From DATAAP01 sp041690495 (GTDB lineage Bacteria; Pseudomonadota; Alphaproteobacteria; CACIAM-22H2): a DNA stretch of 64,000 nt. The stretch is from the NCBI GenBank assembly GCA_041690495.1, contig JAWLHE010000009.1:173146-237145 (forward strand), read 5' to 3'. Position numbers and translations under genes: made by a program. Position 1 is the stretch's first letter. Every line of letters begins with the position of its first letter. Below are positions 43,349 through 52,380 of the stretch, piece by piece. The notes below the pieces were generated by a model. It was not told the origin of the DNA. It searched no databases and saw only the letters and a program-made list of their open reading frames with translations.

Positions 43349-44233
43349 ATGACCACAGCGAACATCGAGTCAGCGGGATCCGGCGCCAAAGCCGGATCGG
43401 ATACGGCGCTGAAGCGCATCCTCGTCCAATTCGACGACGGCCGGCAGGATCAGAGCCGGATGGATCTTGCGGTCACGCTTGCGCGCCAGTTCGGCAGCAA
43501 GCTGACCGGCGTCTACGTGATGCCGCTCTTCATCCCGCCCGCCTTCGTGGTCGGGCAGGTGCCGCCGACGTTCCTGGTGGAGCAGGAAAGGGCGGCGCAG
43601 GAAGCCGCCGAGGCCGCAAGACGCCGCTTTCATGATCGGGTTTCCGGCGACGGCCTTGCGGCAGACTGGCATTGCCTGCACATCGATCCCGTCACAAGCC
43701 TGCGCAACCTGGCCCGCTATGCCGATCTCGCCATCGTCGGCCAGACCGACCCCGATGCGGCCGACGAGGCCAACCGGATCCGGCCGGAAGACGTGGTGCT
43801 CAGCAGCGGCCGGCCGGTTCTCGTGGTGCCGTATATCGGTGCACCCGCGACTGCCGGCCGCCGGGTGGCAATCGCCTGGAACGGCGGCCGCGAGGCCGCG
43901 CGCGCGGTGAGCGACGCACTGCCGCTTCTGCGGCGGGCAGAGACCGTATGGGCTCTCTCGATCGGCCGCCGGGCGGATGATACCGCCCCCAGTCCGGCAT
44001 CGGAGCTGAGCCGGTTCCTCGCGGATCACGGAATCCGGGCCGACGCCAAGGACCTCGTCGCCGGCGACGACATCGGTGCTTCCGATCTGCTTCTTTCCAT
44101 GCTGTCCGATCTCGGGGCGGACATGCTCGTCATGGGCTGCTACGGCCATTCGCGCCTGCGCGAGGTGGTGCTGGGCGGCATGACCCGTAGTATCCTCGCG
44201 CACATGACCGTGCCGGTCCTGATGTCGCATTAG
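43349..44233 (+). CDS. Universal stress protein UspA (first copy)
   Basis: A 294-residue protein of the UspA superfamily. It has an N-terminal domain (KRILVQFDDGRQDQSRMDLAVTLARQ) that lacks the ATP loop and a C-terminal Usp domain with the ATP-type motif MGCYGHSRLREVVLGG and MTVPVLMSH at the end. Such two-domain proteins are induced in starvation or low oxygen. ATG 43349 is chosen from the conserved start. It is followed 31 bases later by a second Usp. Confidence 0.9.
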   Translation: MTTANIESAGSGAKAGSDTALKRILVQFDDGRQDQSRMDLAVTLARQFGSKLTGVYVMPLFIPPAFVVGQVPPTFLVEQERAAQEAAEAARRRFHDRVSGDGLAADWHCLHIDPVTSLRNLARYADLAIVGQTDPDAADEANRIRPEDVVLSSGRPVLVVPYIGAPATAGRRVAIAWNGGREAARAVSDALPLLRRAETVWALSIGRRADDTAPSPASELSRFLADHGIRADAKDLVAGDDIGASDLLLSMLSDLGADMLVMGCYGHSRLREVVLGGMTRSILAHMTVPVLMSH

Positions 44234-44264
44234 CCGCGAGGCCCGTCTTGAAAGGGGAGATCGT

Positions 44265-45113
44265 ATGAGTTTCGAAGTGCTGCTTTCGGTCGTAACAGGC
44301 GATCCGGTGGACCGGGCGGTTCTCGACGTGACGGGCGCGGTCGCGGCGCCTTTCCGATCGCATATCGACGTGCTGCATGTCAGCGACGATCCGCATTCGC
44401 TGCCCTATCTCGACGCGGGTGTCGCCCCCGGCGTCGTCAACTCGATCGTGGCGGCCGTCGATGCGCAGATCGCGGCGCGGAAGGCGAAGGCGCAGGAGAC
44501 ATTCTCGCACTGGAGCAAGTCGGCCGGGCTGCAGGCAGCGCCGCGCTGGATCGAGCGCAAGGGCACGGAGCAGGAGATCGCACTGCAGGGCCGCTACGCC
44601 GACCTGATCGTCATCGGTCGTTCGGCCGAGGCGGATGACAACCTGACGAAGGCGCTGCTCAGCGGCACGCTCGAGGCGGCTCTGTTCGGCACCCCGCGTC
44701 CCGTGCTTCTCGTGCCGCCCGCGCCGAAGGCGACGCCGGCGCTCGTCGGCGCGCCGATCGCGGTGGCCTGGAACGGCAGCCTCGAGGCAGACCGCGCGAT
44801 CGGCGACGCGATGCCGTTCCTGCAGGAGGCATCGAAGGTCACGATCATCCTCGGCGAGGAGGATCGCCGGAAGGCCGATCCCGGTGTATTGGCCGACTAT
44901 CTCGCCCGGCACGGCGTCGAGGCTGCGGTCGTGAAATCGAAGGTCGAGGCGAACGACGCCGGACGCTTCATTCTCGGCGAGGCGAAAAACGCCGGCGCGG
45001 GTCTCCTCGTCATGGGCGCCTACACGCACAGCCGCCTGCGCGAGTTCGTGCTCGGCGGCGTCACCAGGCATGTCTGCACCAAGGCGGAGCTTCCGGTCTT
45101 CATGACGCATTGA
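44265..45113 (+). CDS. Universal stress protein UspA (second copy)
   Basis: A 282-residue UspA protein paralogous to the preceding gene, with the same layout: MSFEVLLSVVTGDPVDRAVLD at the start, RPVLLVPPAPKATP in the first half, and MGAYTHSRLREFVLGG and ELPVFMTH at the C-terminus (G-x2-G-x9-G-S/T type site). AAGGGGAG precedes the start. Probably co-transcribed with the first uspA. The two proteins are clearly similar end to end but not recent duplicates. Confidence 0.9.
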   Translation: MSFEVLLSVVTGDPVDRAVLDVTGAVAAPFRSHIDVLHVSDDPHSLPYLDAGVAPGVVNSIVAAVDAQIAARKAKAQETFSHWSKSAGLQAAPRWIERKGTEQEIALQGRYADLIVIGRSAEADDNLTKALLSGTLEAALFGTPRPVLLVPPAPKATPALVGAPIAVAWNGSLEADRAIGDAMPFLQEASKVTIILGEEDRRKADPGVLADYLARHGVEAAVVKSKVEANDAGRFILGEAKNAGAGLLVMGAYTHSRLREFVLGGVTRHVCTKAELPVFMTH

Positions 45114-45187
45114 CCTTGACGGCTCGTGTGGCGTTCGGCGGGGAAGCCACGTAGATTGGCACCCCACGACGCGGAGCCGAATGGTCC

Positions 45188-45697
45188 ATGTGTCCCCGTC
45201 AGTCCGTGCCGCGCGGCGCGAGATCCGCGAGCTCGCGTGCCGATCTCCCGTTCGACGCCAGCGTCGGCTACCAGGTGCGCATGACGCACCGGGCGCTTCA
45301 GCGCTATCTGCAGTCCAAGATCGAGCCTTACGGCGTCACCCTGGGCATGTGGTATCTGCTGCGCGCCATGTGGAGCGAGGACGGGCTGACGCAGCGCGAG
45401 CTGTCGCGGCGCATCGGCCTGATGGAGCCGACCACGCTCGCCGCCATCGTCTCGATGGAGAAGATCGGTCTGGTCAAGCGGGTGCGCAACCGCACCGACC
45501 GTCGCAAGATCAACATCTTCCTGACCAGGAAAGGGCGCGAGCTGCGGACCGAGCTGCTGCCGCTCGCCGTGCAGGTCGTCGGCGATGCCGTCCACGGCTT
45601 CTCGGCGCGTGAGGTCGGAACCCTGCTGAAGCTGCTGAAGGGAATTCAGCGCAATCTCGAGTCGCGCACGGGACCGGTTGCGATGCCCGAGGACTGA
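45188..45697 (+). CDS. MarR-family transcriptional regulator
   Basis: A 169-residue winged-helix regulator. The recognition region is LTQRELSRRIGLMEPTTLAAI, with the wing VRNRTDRRKINIFLTRKG. MarR proteins often respond to aromatic acids. It is convergent with the dehydrogenase gene (7 bases apart). A likely operator, CTAAAC-N5-GTTTAG, lies in the promoter region of the Rieske oxygenase about 1.3 kb away. That assignment is inference. Confidence 0.9.
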   Translation: MCPRQSVPRGARSASSRADLPFDASVGYQVRMTHRALQRYLQSKIEPYGVTLGMWYLLRAMWSEDGLTQRELSRRIGLMEPTTLAAIVSMEKIGLVKRVRNRTDRRKINIFLTRKGRELRTELLPLAVQVVGDAVHGFSAREVGTLLKLLKGIQRNLESRTGPVAMPED

Positions 45698-45704
45698 CGG
45701 CGCA

Positions 45705-46895
45705 TCAGAGCGCGACCTGGTGTTCGAGCGTCATCTCGCGGCCTTCCCTGGCGCTGCGGAGAATGGCGAGGCAGACCTCGAGCGTGGCGAGACCCCATTC
45801 GCCGCCGTGGAGGGGGCGTTGCCCGCGGATGACGGCGCCGTAGAGTTCGTCGATCACCTCGACGCGGGGCACGCCCGGCGGTGGAAGCCGCTCGATCCGC
45901 TGCGTATCATCGGCATGGATCTCGATGCAGTCGGGCAACGGCCGGAGATCGCCGTGCTCGCACGAGGCGATGATCTGCCCGAAATGGTTGTGTGCCGCCG
46001 GGCGCGGCCCGGACTTGATCGATTCGAGTCCGTTCGAGCCGGCGGCGCCGTAGGTGCGGCGGTTCTTGAGCGCAGCTTCCTCCTCGGCCGTGGCAACCGT
46101 CGCGAGGGCGCGCCGCGCGGCGCCGTAACCGGCGGGGTTCTTCGCATGGCCCATCTCGCCGGTCCAGCCGCACAACGCATCACTGTCGAAATGCGCGTAG
46201 CCGCTATAGGTCAGGGTCGCGAAGCAGCCGTCCTCGAAGGTGAGGAAGGCCGAATAGGCGCCTTCGGTCGGCCGCGCGGAGTCCCATGCGCCGGTGGCCG
46301 CCCTGACGGTCCGCACCTTGCCGCCGCCGAGCAGCCGGACGACGTCGATCTGGTGCGCGCCCTGGCTGAACACCACGCCGCCGCCCTGCGCGGTGTCGAG
46401 CTCCTCGGGCCGGCGCGGGCGGTAGAGAAAATCGGTGAAGTTCAGCGCCGTGATCATGCGCACGCGCCCGAACGTGCCCGACTCGATCAGCGCGCGCGTG
46501 CGCAGATAGGGCAGGTCGAAGCTGTGGCTGTGCCCGATCATGAGATGGACGCCCGCGCGCCGGCATGCCTCGATCATCGCCTGGCACTCGGCGATCGTCA
46601 GCGCCATTGGCTTTTCCAGCAGCACATGTTTGCCGCGCGCGGCTGCGGCCTCGATATGCGCGCGGTGGAACTGGTGCGGCGACGCAATGTAGACCGCGTC
46701 GATGTCCGGGTCGTCGCACAGCGCCTCGATCGTCTCGTAGGACCGTCCGCCGAAATCGCTCTCGAACTGCCGGCGCGCCTCGGGGCGGGGATCGGCCGCG
46801 GCGCGCAGCTCCACCCGCCGATCCGCCGCGAAGGTCGGCAGCATCAGCATGAACGCCCGTCCCAGTCCCGCGACGCCGAGCCTCAAGGTCCGCAT
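45705..46895 (-). CDS. Gfo/Idh/MocA-family oxidoreductase
   Basis: A 396-residue NAD(P)-dependent dehydrogenase. The Rossmann motif is GVAGLGRAFM near the N-terminus; LLEKPMALT carries the EKP motif that binds the substrate, with the catalytic Lys. Its arrangement next to a phthalate-dioxygenase-like gene suggests a 4,5-dihydrodiol dehydrogenase (Pht4-type), oxidising the product of the oxygenase. No decarboxylase or transporter for phthalate is seen, so the substrate is uncertain. The start ATG 46895 is well positioned. Confidence 0.87.
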   Translation of the reverse strand: MRTLRLGVAGLGRAFMLMLPTFAADRRVELRAAADPRPEARRQFESDFGGRSYETIEALCDDPDIDAVYIASPHQFHRAHIEAAAARGKHVLLEKPMALTIAECQAMIEACRRAGVHLMIGHSHSFDLPYLRTRALIESGTFGRVRMITALNFTDFLYRPRRPEELDTAQGGGVVFSQGAHQIDVVRLLGGGKVRTVRAATGAWDSARPTEGAYSAFLTFEDGCFATLTYSGYAHFDSDALCGWTGEMGHAKNPAGYGAARRALATVATAEEEAALKNRRTYGAAGSNGLESIKSGPRPAAHNHFGQIIASCEHGDLRPLPDCIEIHADDTQRIERLPPPGVPRVEVIDELYGAVIRGQRPLHGGEWGLATLEVCLAILRSAREGREMTLEHQVAL

Positions 46896-46965
46896 GTCCG
46901 CTTCCGTCCTCGCCGAGTCTCCGGGCGGGAACTATGCCTCATCTCGACAATTTCCGCATCCCGCG

Positions 46966-46982
46966 CTAAACTTATTGTTTAG
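46966..46982. promoter_or_regulatory. Palindromic operator in the Rieske/dehydrogenase promoter region
   Basis: CTAAAC-TTATT-GTTTAG is a perfect 6+6 inverted repeat with a 5-base centre, in the 138-base divergent region. A-T rich and symmetric like MarR operators; the adjacent marR gene is the natural candidate regulator. It lies about 50 bases before the oxygenase start. Confidence 0.55.
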
Positions 46983-47033
46983 GTCACTAAGTAATTTCCG
47001 GGCCGATCCGAGAGCCGCGCGCGAGGTTTACCG

Positions 47034-48353
47034 ATGCTGACCGCCGAGGAGAACGAGCTTCTGTGCCGGGTCGAGGGCGACGCGCCGATGGGGCAGCTCA
47101 TGCGCCGCCACTGGGTGCCGGCCTGCCTGTCGCAGGACGTCGCCGAACGCGACGGGGCGCCCGTTCGCGTGCGCCTGCTGGGCGAGAACCTCGTCGCCTT
47201 CCGCGACAGCGCCGGCCGCGTTGGCGTGCTCGACGAGAAATGTCCGCACCGCAAGGCGTCGCTCTTCTACGGCCGCAACGAGGAGTGCGGGCTGCGCTGC
47301 CTCTATCACGGCTGGAAGATCGACGTGGACGGCAACGTGGTCGAAATGCCGTCCGAGCCCGGCGGCACCCGGTTCCCGACCAAGGTGAAGCACAGATCCT
47401 ATCCGACGCGCGAGGCGGGCGGCCTCGTCTGGACCTATATGGGGCCGGCGGAGGCGATGCCGGAATTCGAGCCGCCGCCTTTCGCCGCGACGCCGGAGAC
47501 CAGAGTGAGCATCGTCAAGATGCGCATCGCCGCGAACTGGGCGCAGATCATGGAAGGGCAGATCGACTCCTCGCACAGCTCGAGCCTGCATTCCTCCGAC
47601 ATGCGGCCCGCCCAGGTCGACACCGCGAAGGCGGAGGAAACGCACTGGCTGCGCCCGTCGACCGACAAGTCGCCGCGCATCAAGGTGCAGCGTACGAGCT
47701 ACGGCATGCGCTATGCGGCGATCCGCCGGCCGATCGTCAATCCCGAGACGCACGACTACGTGCGCATCACCACCTATGTCGCGCCGTTCATCGCCCTGAT
47801 CCCGCCCAATGCGTCGTACAATATCACCAGCATCATCGTGCCGCGCGACGACGTCAGCAGCGACTTCCATTTCCTCGCCTGGGGCGGGGAAGGCAACATC
47901 AGCCAGGACGCGTGGCGCAGGTTTTGCGTCGCCGAGGTGGGGGTCGATCTCGATGCGGAATACCGGCCGCTGCGGTGCCGCGACAACCACTACCGCCAGG
48001 ACCGCGCAAGGATGAAGGCGGGCGACTGGACGGGCATCACCGGCATTCCCAACCAGGACATGGCGATGTGGGAATCGATCGGGCCGATCGCGGACCGGAC
48101 CACCGAGCGGCTCGGCGCCAGCGACACCGCCGTGGTGCAGTGGCGGCGCATCATGATCGACGCGGCACGCCGCTTCGCCGCCGGGGAGCCGGCCATCGGC
48201 ACGACCGCGCCGCGCATCCCGCATGCGAAGATCGCGTCCTACCAGGGCATCGTCGAGAAGTCGGTCGACTGGCGCACCCTCGGCGCGTCGGCCGAGGAGA
48301 TCGCAACTTACGCGCCGGCGCGTCCGAACGAGCGCAGAGACGCGGTGGCGTAG
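47034..48353 (+). CDS. Rieske aromatic-ring-hydroxylating oxygenase, phthalate-dioxygenase-like alpha subunit
   Basis: A 439-residue oxygenase. The Rieske [2Fe-2S] ligands are in EKCPHRKASLFYG (C-x-H) and LRCLYHGWKID (C-x2-H), and the mononuclear iron site follows in EGQIDSSHSSSLHSSD (two His and a later Asp). It belongs to the phthalate 4,5-dioxygenase group, which uses a separate reductase. No reductase gene lies in the window, so electron partners must come from elsewhere. The start is ATG 47034 with CGAGG upstream. Together with the dehydrogenase it suggests dihydroxylation and rearomatisation of an aromatic acid. Confidence 0.88.
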   Translation: MLTAEENELLCRVEGDAPMGQLMRRHWVPACLSQDVAERDGAPVRVRLLGENLVAFRDSAGRVGVLDEKCPHRKASLFYGRNEECGLRCLYHGWKIDVDGNVVEMPSEPGGTRFPTKVKHRSYPTREAGGLVWTYMGPAEAMPEFEPPPFAATPETRVSIVKMRIAANWAQIMEGQIDSSHSSSLHSSDMRPAQVDTAKAEETHWLRPSTDKSPRIKVQRTSYGMRYAAIRRPIVNPETHDYVRITTYVAPFIALIPPNASYNITSIIVPRDDVSSDFHFLAWGGEGNISQDAWRRFCVAEVGVDLDAEYRPLRCRDNHYRQDRARMKAGDWTGITGIPNQDMAMWESIGPIADRTTERLGASDTAVVQWRRIMIDAARRFAAGEPAIGTTAPRIPHAKIASYQGIVEKSVDWRTLGASAEEIATYAPARPNERRDAVA

Positions 48354-48391
48354 CTGTCCGCGATCTGCGCGATGCGCGCGGAGTGCCCACG

Positions 48392-48421
48392 GTAGGAGGC
48401 CGATCCGAGATCGGCCCCTAC
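48392..48421. terminator. Hairpin between convergent Rieske and lacI genes
   Basis: GTAGG-A-GGCCGAT, loop CCGAG, ATCGGCC-CCTAC: a 12-pair stem with a single unpaired A. No T-tract follows on either strand, so it is probably an mRNA 3-prime stabiliser or weak terminator serving both genes. Its right end overlaps the last codons of lacI by a few bases. Confidence 0.5.
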
Positions 48422-49476
48422 ACGATTTCTCGCGACGCGAGAAATGACGCCGAGCCGCGTACGATCAGCTCCGTTTCCAGCGTCTCGCTCCTGACCGCCT
48501 CTCCCTCGATCGCACGCAGCAGCAACGCCACGGCGCGCTCGCCCATGGCGGCGGCAGGGACGCGCATCGTCGTGAGCTGCGGGGTCACGTACTGTGCAAT
48601 CGGCAGGTCGTCGAAACCGACCAGCGAGATATCCCGAGGCACGCGCAGGCCCTGCTCACGGCATTCATGCAGCACGCCGACCGCAACGATGTCGTTGGCG
48701 GAGAAAATCGCGGTCGGACGCGGTCGTCGGGTCAGGAGCGTGCGCAGCGCGGTGCGGCCCTCCTCGAACTCGAAATCGCATTCGATCACGCCATCGGGCG
48801 AAGCGGGGATGCCGAGGGACGCCATCCGATTCAAGAAGCCTTCTTTTCGTGCCAGGGCGCGATCGTTCAGGGTCGTGTGGCCGCAGATCAGCGCGATGTG
48901 CCGGTGGCCGAGGCCGTGCAGATAATCGACGACGGCGGCGGATGCGGCGGCATTGTCGAACGAGACAGAGGCCGTGTCGCGCTGGCGCGCCTCGTGCCAG
49001 GTGATGACGAAGGGCAGACGTTCGCGCCGGATCATGTCGAGTGCCGCGCGTTCGCGATCGGCGCCGGTGAGTATCAGGCCTTCCACCCGCCGTGCCACGA
49101 ACTGGCCGATCAGCTCCGTCTCGCGCGCTTTGGCGAATTCCGACACGCCGATCAGTACCGTGTAGCCCAGGGTTTCTGCCGCTGACTGGATCGCCTGGGT
49201 GCTGGCGGCATAGATCGAGTTGTAGATCGACGGGATGATCAGTCCGATCAGGCCGGAGCGGCGCGAGGCAAGGCTGCGCGCGACTGCGTTGACGACGAAG
49301 TGATGGCGGCGGCTGACCGCGAAGATTTTCTCGCGCGTCTCCTCGCGTACGCGCTCCGGGTTCGCGAACGCGCGCGAGACGGTCGCGACCGAAACGCCGG
49401 CCTCGCGCGCGATGTCGCGGATGGTGACCGTGCGCAGCTCCGGCGTCATGTCCGGCTTGCGCGGCCGGCCGCTCAC
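48418..49476 (-). CDS. LacI-family transcriptional regulator
   Basis: A 352-residue repressor. The N-terminal helix-turn-helix is VTIRDIAREAGVSVATVSRA, with the hinge leading into a periplasmic-binding-protein-like effector domain (GLIIPSIYN, ISLVGFDDLPIAQYVTPQLT). It should sense a sugar-like ligand. It is divergent from the HisD-like gene and ABC transporter; a perfect LacI-type operator (49570-49585) lies between them. The start ATG 49476 fits the family. Confidence 0.92.
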   Translation of the reverse strand: MSGRPRKPDMTPELRTVTIRDIAREAGVSVATVSRAFANPERVREETREKIFAVSRRHHFVVNAVARSLASRRSGLIGLIIPSIYNSIYAASTQAIQSAAETLGYTVLIGVSEFAKARETELIGQFVARRVEGLILTGADRERAALDMIRRERLPFVITWHEARQRDTASVSFDNAAASAAVVDYLHGLGHRHIALICGHTTLNDRALARKEGFLNRMASLGIPASPDGVIECDFEFEEGRTALRTLLTRRPRPTAIFSANDIVAVGVLHECREQGLRVPRDISLVGFDDLPIAQYVTPQLTTMRVPAAAMGERAVALLLRAIEGEAVRSETLETELIVRGSASFLASREIV

Positions 49477-49510
49477 GAGCTCTTTCCGCGGGTGAGGGTG
49501 GGTTGCAGCG

Positions 49511-49540
49511 TTGACAATCTCATGGGGGGAGGCATACCGT
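49511..49540 (+). promoter_or_regulatory. Candidate promoter of the HisD-like/ABC operon
   Basis: TTGACA (49511-49516) is followed at 18 bases by TACCGT (49535-49540), or at 16 bases by CATACC. The -35 is perfect but the -10 is weak. The LacI-type palindrome begins about 30 bases downstream, where a bound repressor would block elongation. Confidence 0.4.
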
Positions 49541-49569
49541 ATTCGAAAGACGCCGCCGTACGGTCGATA

Positions 49570-49585
49570 ATGTAACCGGTTACAT
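49570..49585. promoter_or_regulatory. LacI-family operator
   Basis: ATGTAACCGGTTACAT is a perfect 16-base palindrome with the central CG typical of LacI/GalR operators. It stands 28 bases before the GTG start of the HisD-like gene and 94 bases from the divergent lacI start, so the regulator may control both. Confidence 0.8.
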
Positions 49586-49612
49586 GCGCGGCGGCCAGAG
49601 GGAGCGAAACGG

Positions 49613-50896
49613 GTGCGGACCTATCTCAAGAAGGCGCCGCCGCGCGCGCAGGTCGATCGCGGCAAGGTCGAAGACACCGTTCGCGACATGCTGCGCAGGA
49701 TCGAGGCGGAGCGCGACGCCGCCGTCAAGGCCTATGCGGCGAAGCTCGATCGCTGGACGAGCGAGGAGTTTCGCGTCTCCGAGGACAAGATCCGCGACGT
49801 GGCGCGAGAGATGCCGGAGACGTTCAAGGAGGATTTCGAGTACGCGCGACGCAAGGTGACCGACTTCGCCAGGCGCCAGCTCGAGTCCATGCATGAGTTC
49901 GAGACCGAGATCGAGCCCGGCATCGTGCTCGGACAGAAGCTGATCCCGGTAAAATCCGTCGGCTGCTACATCCCGGGCGGCAAGTATCCGCTGGTCTCGG
50001 CGGCGATCATGAGCGTCGGTACCGCGCGGGTCGCGGGCGTCGAGCACGTCATCGGCTGCGCGCCGCCGCGCAACGCCGACGGCATCTTCCCGCCGACGCT
50101 CTACGCGCTGCACGCGGCGGGCGCGCACGAGATCTTCGTGCTCGGCGGCGTGCAGGCTCTGGCATCCATGGCCTATGGCTGCGTCGGCATGCGGGCGGTC
50201 GACATGATCACCGGACCCGGCAATGCGTTCGTCGCCGAGGCAAAGCGCCAGCTTTTCGGCGTCGTCGGCATCGACCTGCTCGCCGGTCCGACGGAGATCT
50301 GCGTCATTGCCGACGAGACCGCCGATCCCGCACTCGTCGCGACCGACTTGCTGGGGCAGGCGGAGCATGGACCCGACAGCCCGGCGTGGTTCATCACGAC
50401 GTCCCGGCGGATGGGCGAGGCGGTGATCCGCGAGATCGAGCTTCAGCTCAAGACCCTGCCCACGGCCGAGGTCGCCTCCGTCGCCTGGCGTGACCACGGC
50501 GAAGTCGTGGTCGTCGATTCCGACGACGAGGCGGTGGCTATGAGCGACGAATACGCGCCCGAGCATCTCGAGGTGATGACCGCGCGTGACGACGTCTATC
50601 TCGCGCGGCTCAGGAACTACGGCAGCCTGTTCGTCGGCGAGCAGAGTACGGTTGCGTATGGCGACAAGGGCGTCGGTACCAATCACACGCTGCCGACCAG
50701 CAAGGCCGCGCGCTACACCGGCGGGCTGTGGGCCGGAAAGTTCATCAAGACGGTCACGTACCAGCGCCTGACCAACGAGGCGAGCCGACGTATAGCACCC
50801 ATCATGGGCCGGCTGTGCCACGTGGAAGGCATGCTGGCGCACGAGAAGACAGCCGATGTCCGCTACGACCGCTACGCGCCGCGCAACGTGACTTGA
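49613..50896 (+). CDS. Histidinol dehydrogenase paralogue
   Basis: A 427-residue zinc-dependent NAD-dehydrogenase of the HisD family. Segments such as GPGNAFVAEAKRQLFG, DLLAGPTEI and EHGPDSPAWFIT are characteristic, with zinc and active-site His conserved. It is not in a his operon and heads a sugar-type ABC transporter set under a LacI regulator. Such paralogues include sulfopropanediol 3-dehydrogenase (HpsN) and other polyol-type oxidisers, so its true substrate is likely not histidinol. The start is GTG 49613. Confidence 0.8.
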   Translation: MRTYLKKAPPRAQVDRGKVEDTVRDMLRRIEAERDAAVKAYAAKLDRWTSEEFRVSEDKIRDVAREMPETFKEDFEYARRKVTDFARRQLESMHEFETEIEPGIVLGQKLIPVKSVGCYIPGGKYPLVSAAIMSVGTARVAGVEHVIGCAPPRNADGIFPPTLYALHAAGAHEIFVLGGVQALASMAYGCVGMRAVDMITGPGNAFVAEAKRQLFGVVGIDLLAGPTEICVIADETADPALVATDLLGQAEHGPDSPAWFITTSRRMGEAVIREIELQLKTLPTAEVASVAWRDHGEVVVVDSDDEAVAMSDEYAPEHLEVMTARDDVYLARLRNYGSLFVGEQSTVAYGDKGVGTNHTLPTSKAARYTGGLWAGKFIKTVTYQRLTNEASRRIAPIMGRLCHVEGMLAHEKTADVRYDRYAPRNVT

Positions 50897-50975
50897 GGCA
50901 GATGCCGCGCGGGGTTGCGGCCGTGCGCGGAACGACGAAACGACGGCAAGAACGCTCAAATCGAGGAGGATGCGC

Positions 50976-52364
50976 ATGACGCTTAGAGAGACCAGGTCCC
51001 GCCGCCTCGGCAGGCGGACATTTCTGCTCGGCACGGCCGCGGCAGGTGCCGCCGCGTCCGGCAGCCCTATTTTTGGTACGGCACCGGCGATCGCCCAGGC
51101 ACAGCGCGTTGCACGGGTGTGGGGTGAGCCCGGCCCTTATGCCGGGGTGTTCGTCCAGGGCATGAACGAATGGGCGCAGGCGAATGCGCCGGGCCTGAAA
51201 TTCGAGGTCGAAACCATCCCGTGGGATGGCGTCTATGTGAAGCTGATGACCGACCTTGCGGCGCGCCGGCCGCCAGCGCTGATTTCGGTCGAGTCGCCGA
51301 TCGCCTACCAGCTCATGGCCGAGGGCCTGCTCGAGCCGGTCGACGATGTGGCGAAACGCGTTCGCGCGGCCGAACGCATGGTGGACGGTCTCAAGCTCGA
51401 ATACTACGGCAACTGGAAGGGTACGCAGTACGTGATGCCGGGGCATCACCAGGCACATCTGCTGCTGGCACAGACCGACATTCTTCAGGAACTCGGCCTT
51501 GGTGACCCGACGGACTGGAGCTGGAATGAACTGCTCAACGCGGCGAAGACCGTCGCCGAGAAGAAAAGCGGCATGGCCGGCCTCACCATGGCACTCGGCC
51601 GCAACCTCTGCACCGACTACCACTTCACGGCGCTGCTGCACCAGGCAGGCGGCCTGACCTACGACGCGCAGAACAAGTTCGAGGTCGCGTTCGACAGCCC
51701 GGCGACGGTCGAGGCGCTCGATTTCGTCAAGCGGCTCTACGCCTATATGCCAAAGGGTGCCGTCGAGTACAGCTTCCTGCAGGTCGTGGACCAGCACGTC
51801 ACCGGCAAGACCGCGATGAGCTTCTACTGGGGCCGCACCATGGGCCGTGCCGCGGAAGAGGCGCCGAATGTCTTCAAGACCATGGAGGTGTTCAACCACG
51901 CCAGGCATCCGACCACCGGCCGCCGCTCGACCTGGACGGATCTGCAGGGCTGGTGCATCCCCAAGGCCAACAATCCGTACGTCAAGGAAGTGAAGGAGGC
52001 GGTCGCCCATGTCCAGGGCAGCGTCGACTGGGGCGTGCGCTATTGCCATTCGCTGATGCCGAACGTGGCGCCGGTCTACAAGGATGTCGCGGCGGCACCC
52101 AACATGGGCTCGCACCCGTTCTTCCAGAGCAAGAAGCGCAGCGTCGAGACCTACTTCACCGGCTATCTCGGCCATGCCAGCACCAGCGGCAACGAGCTGT
52201 TGCGCGGCGTCAACCCGCTTGCCGGGATCGCCCATGGCCGCTCGATGTGGGCGCAGGTGGTGCAGCGCGTCGTGCTGGAGAACGTGTCGCCGGCCGAAGC
52301 GGCGAAATGGGGGGCGAAGCAGTTCGAGGAGATCCGGCGCGAGAACATCCGCCTCGTCGTCTGA
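50976..52364 (+). CDS. ABC transporter substrate-binding protein (family 1, Tat-exported)
   Basis: A 462-residue periplasmic solute-binding protein. The N-terminus carries a twin-arginine signal (GRRTFLLGTAAAGAAASG) and probable cleavage after IAQA. The mature part is of the sugar/glycerol-phosphate group (SBP family 1). The start ATG 50976 has AGGAGG six bases upstream. A hairpin directly after the gene (52381-52419) probably raises its level relative to the permeases. Confidence 0.9.
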   Translation: MTLRETRSRRLGRRTFLLGTAAAGAAASGSPIFGTAPAIAQAQRVARVWGEPGPYAGVFVQGMNEWAQANAPGLKFEVETIPWDGVYVKLMTDLAARRPPALISVESPIAYQLMAEGLLEPVDDVAKRVRAAERMVDGLKLEYYGNWKGTQYVMPGHHQAHLLLAQTDILQELGLGDPTDWSWNELLNAAKTVAEKKSGMAGLTMALGRNLCTDYHFTALLHQAGGLTYDAQNKFEVAFDSPATVEALDFVKRLYAYMPKGAVEYSFLQVVDQHVTGKTAMSFYWGRTMGRAAEEAPNVFKTMEVFNHARHPTTGRRSTWTDLQGWCIPKANNPYVKEVKEAVAHVQGSVDWGVRYCHSLMPNVAPVYKDVAAAPNMGSHPFFQSKKRSVETYFTGYLGHASTSGNELLRGVNPLAGIAHGRSMWAQVVQRVVLENVSPAEAAKWGAKQFEEIRRENIRLVV

Positions 52365-52380
52365 ATCGATCCTCTCCCTC

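Noticed and set aside
49613..50896. Calling the gene hisD of histidine biosynthesis
   Set aside because: It is isolated from his genes and linked to a LacI-controlled importer, so a paralogue with another substrate is more likely.
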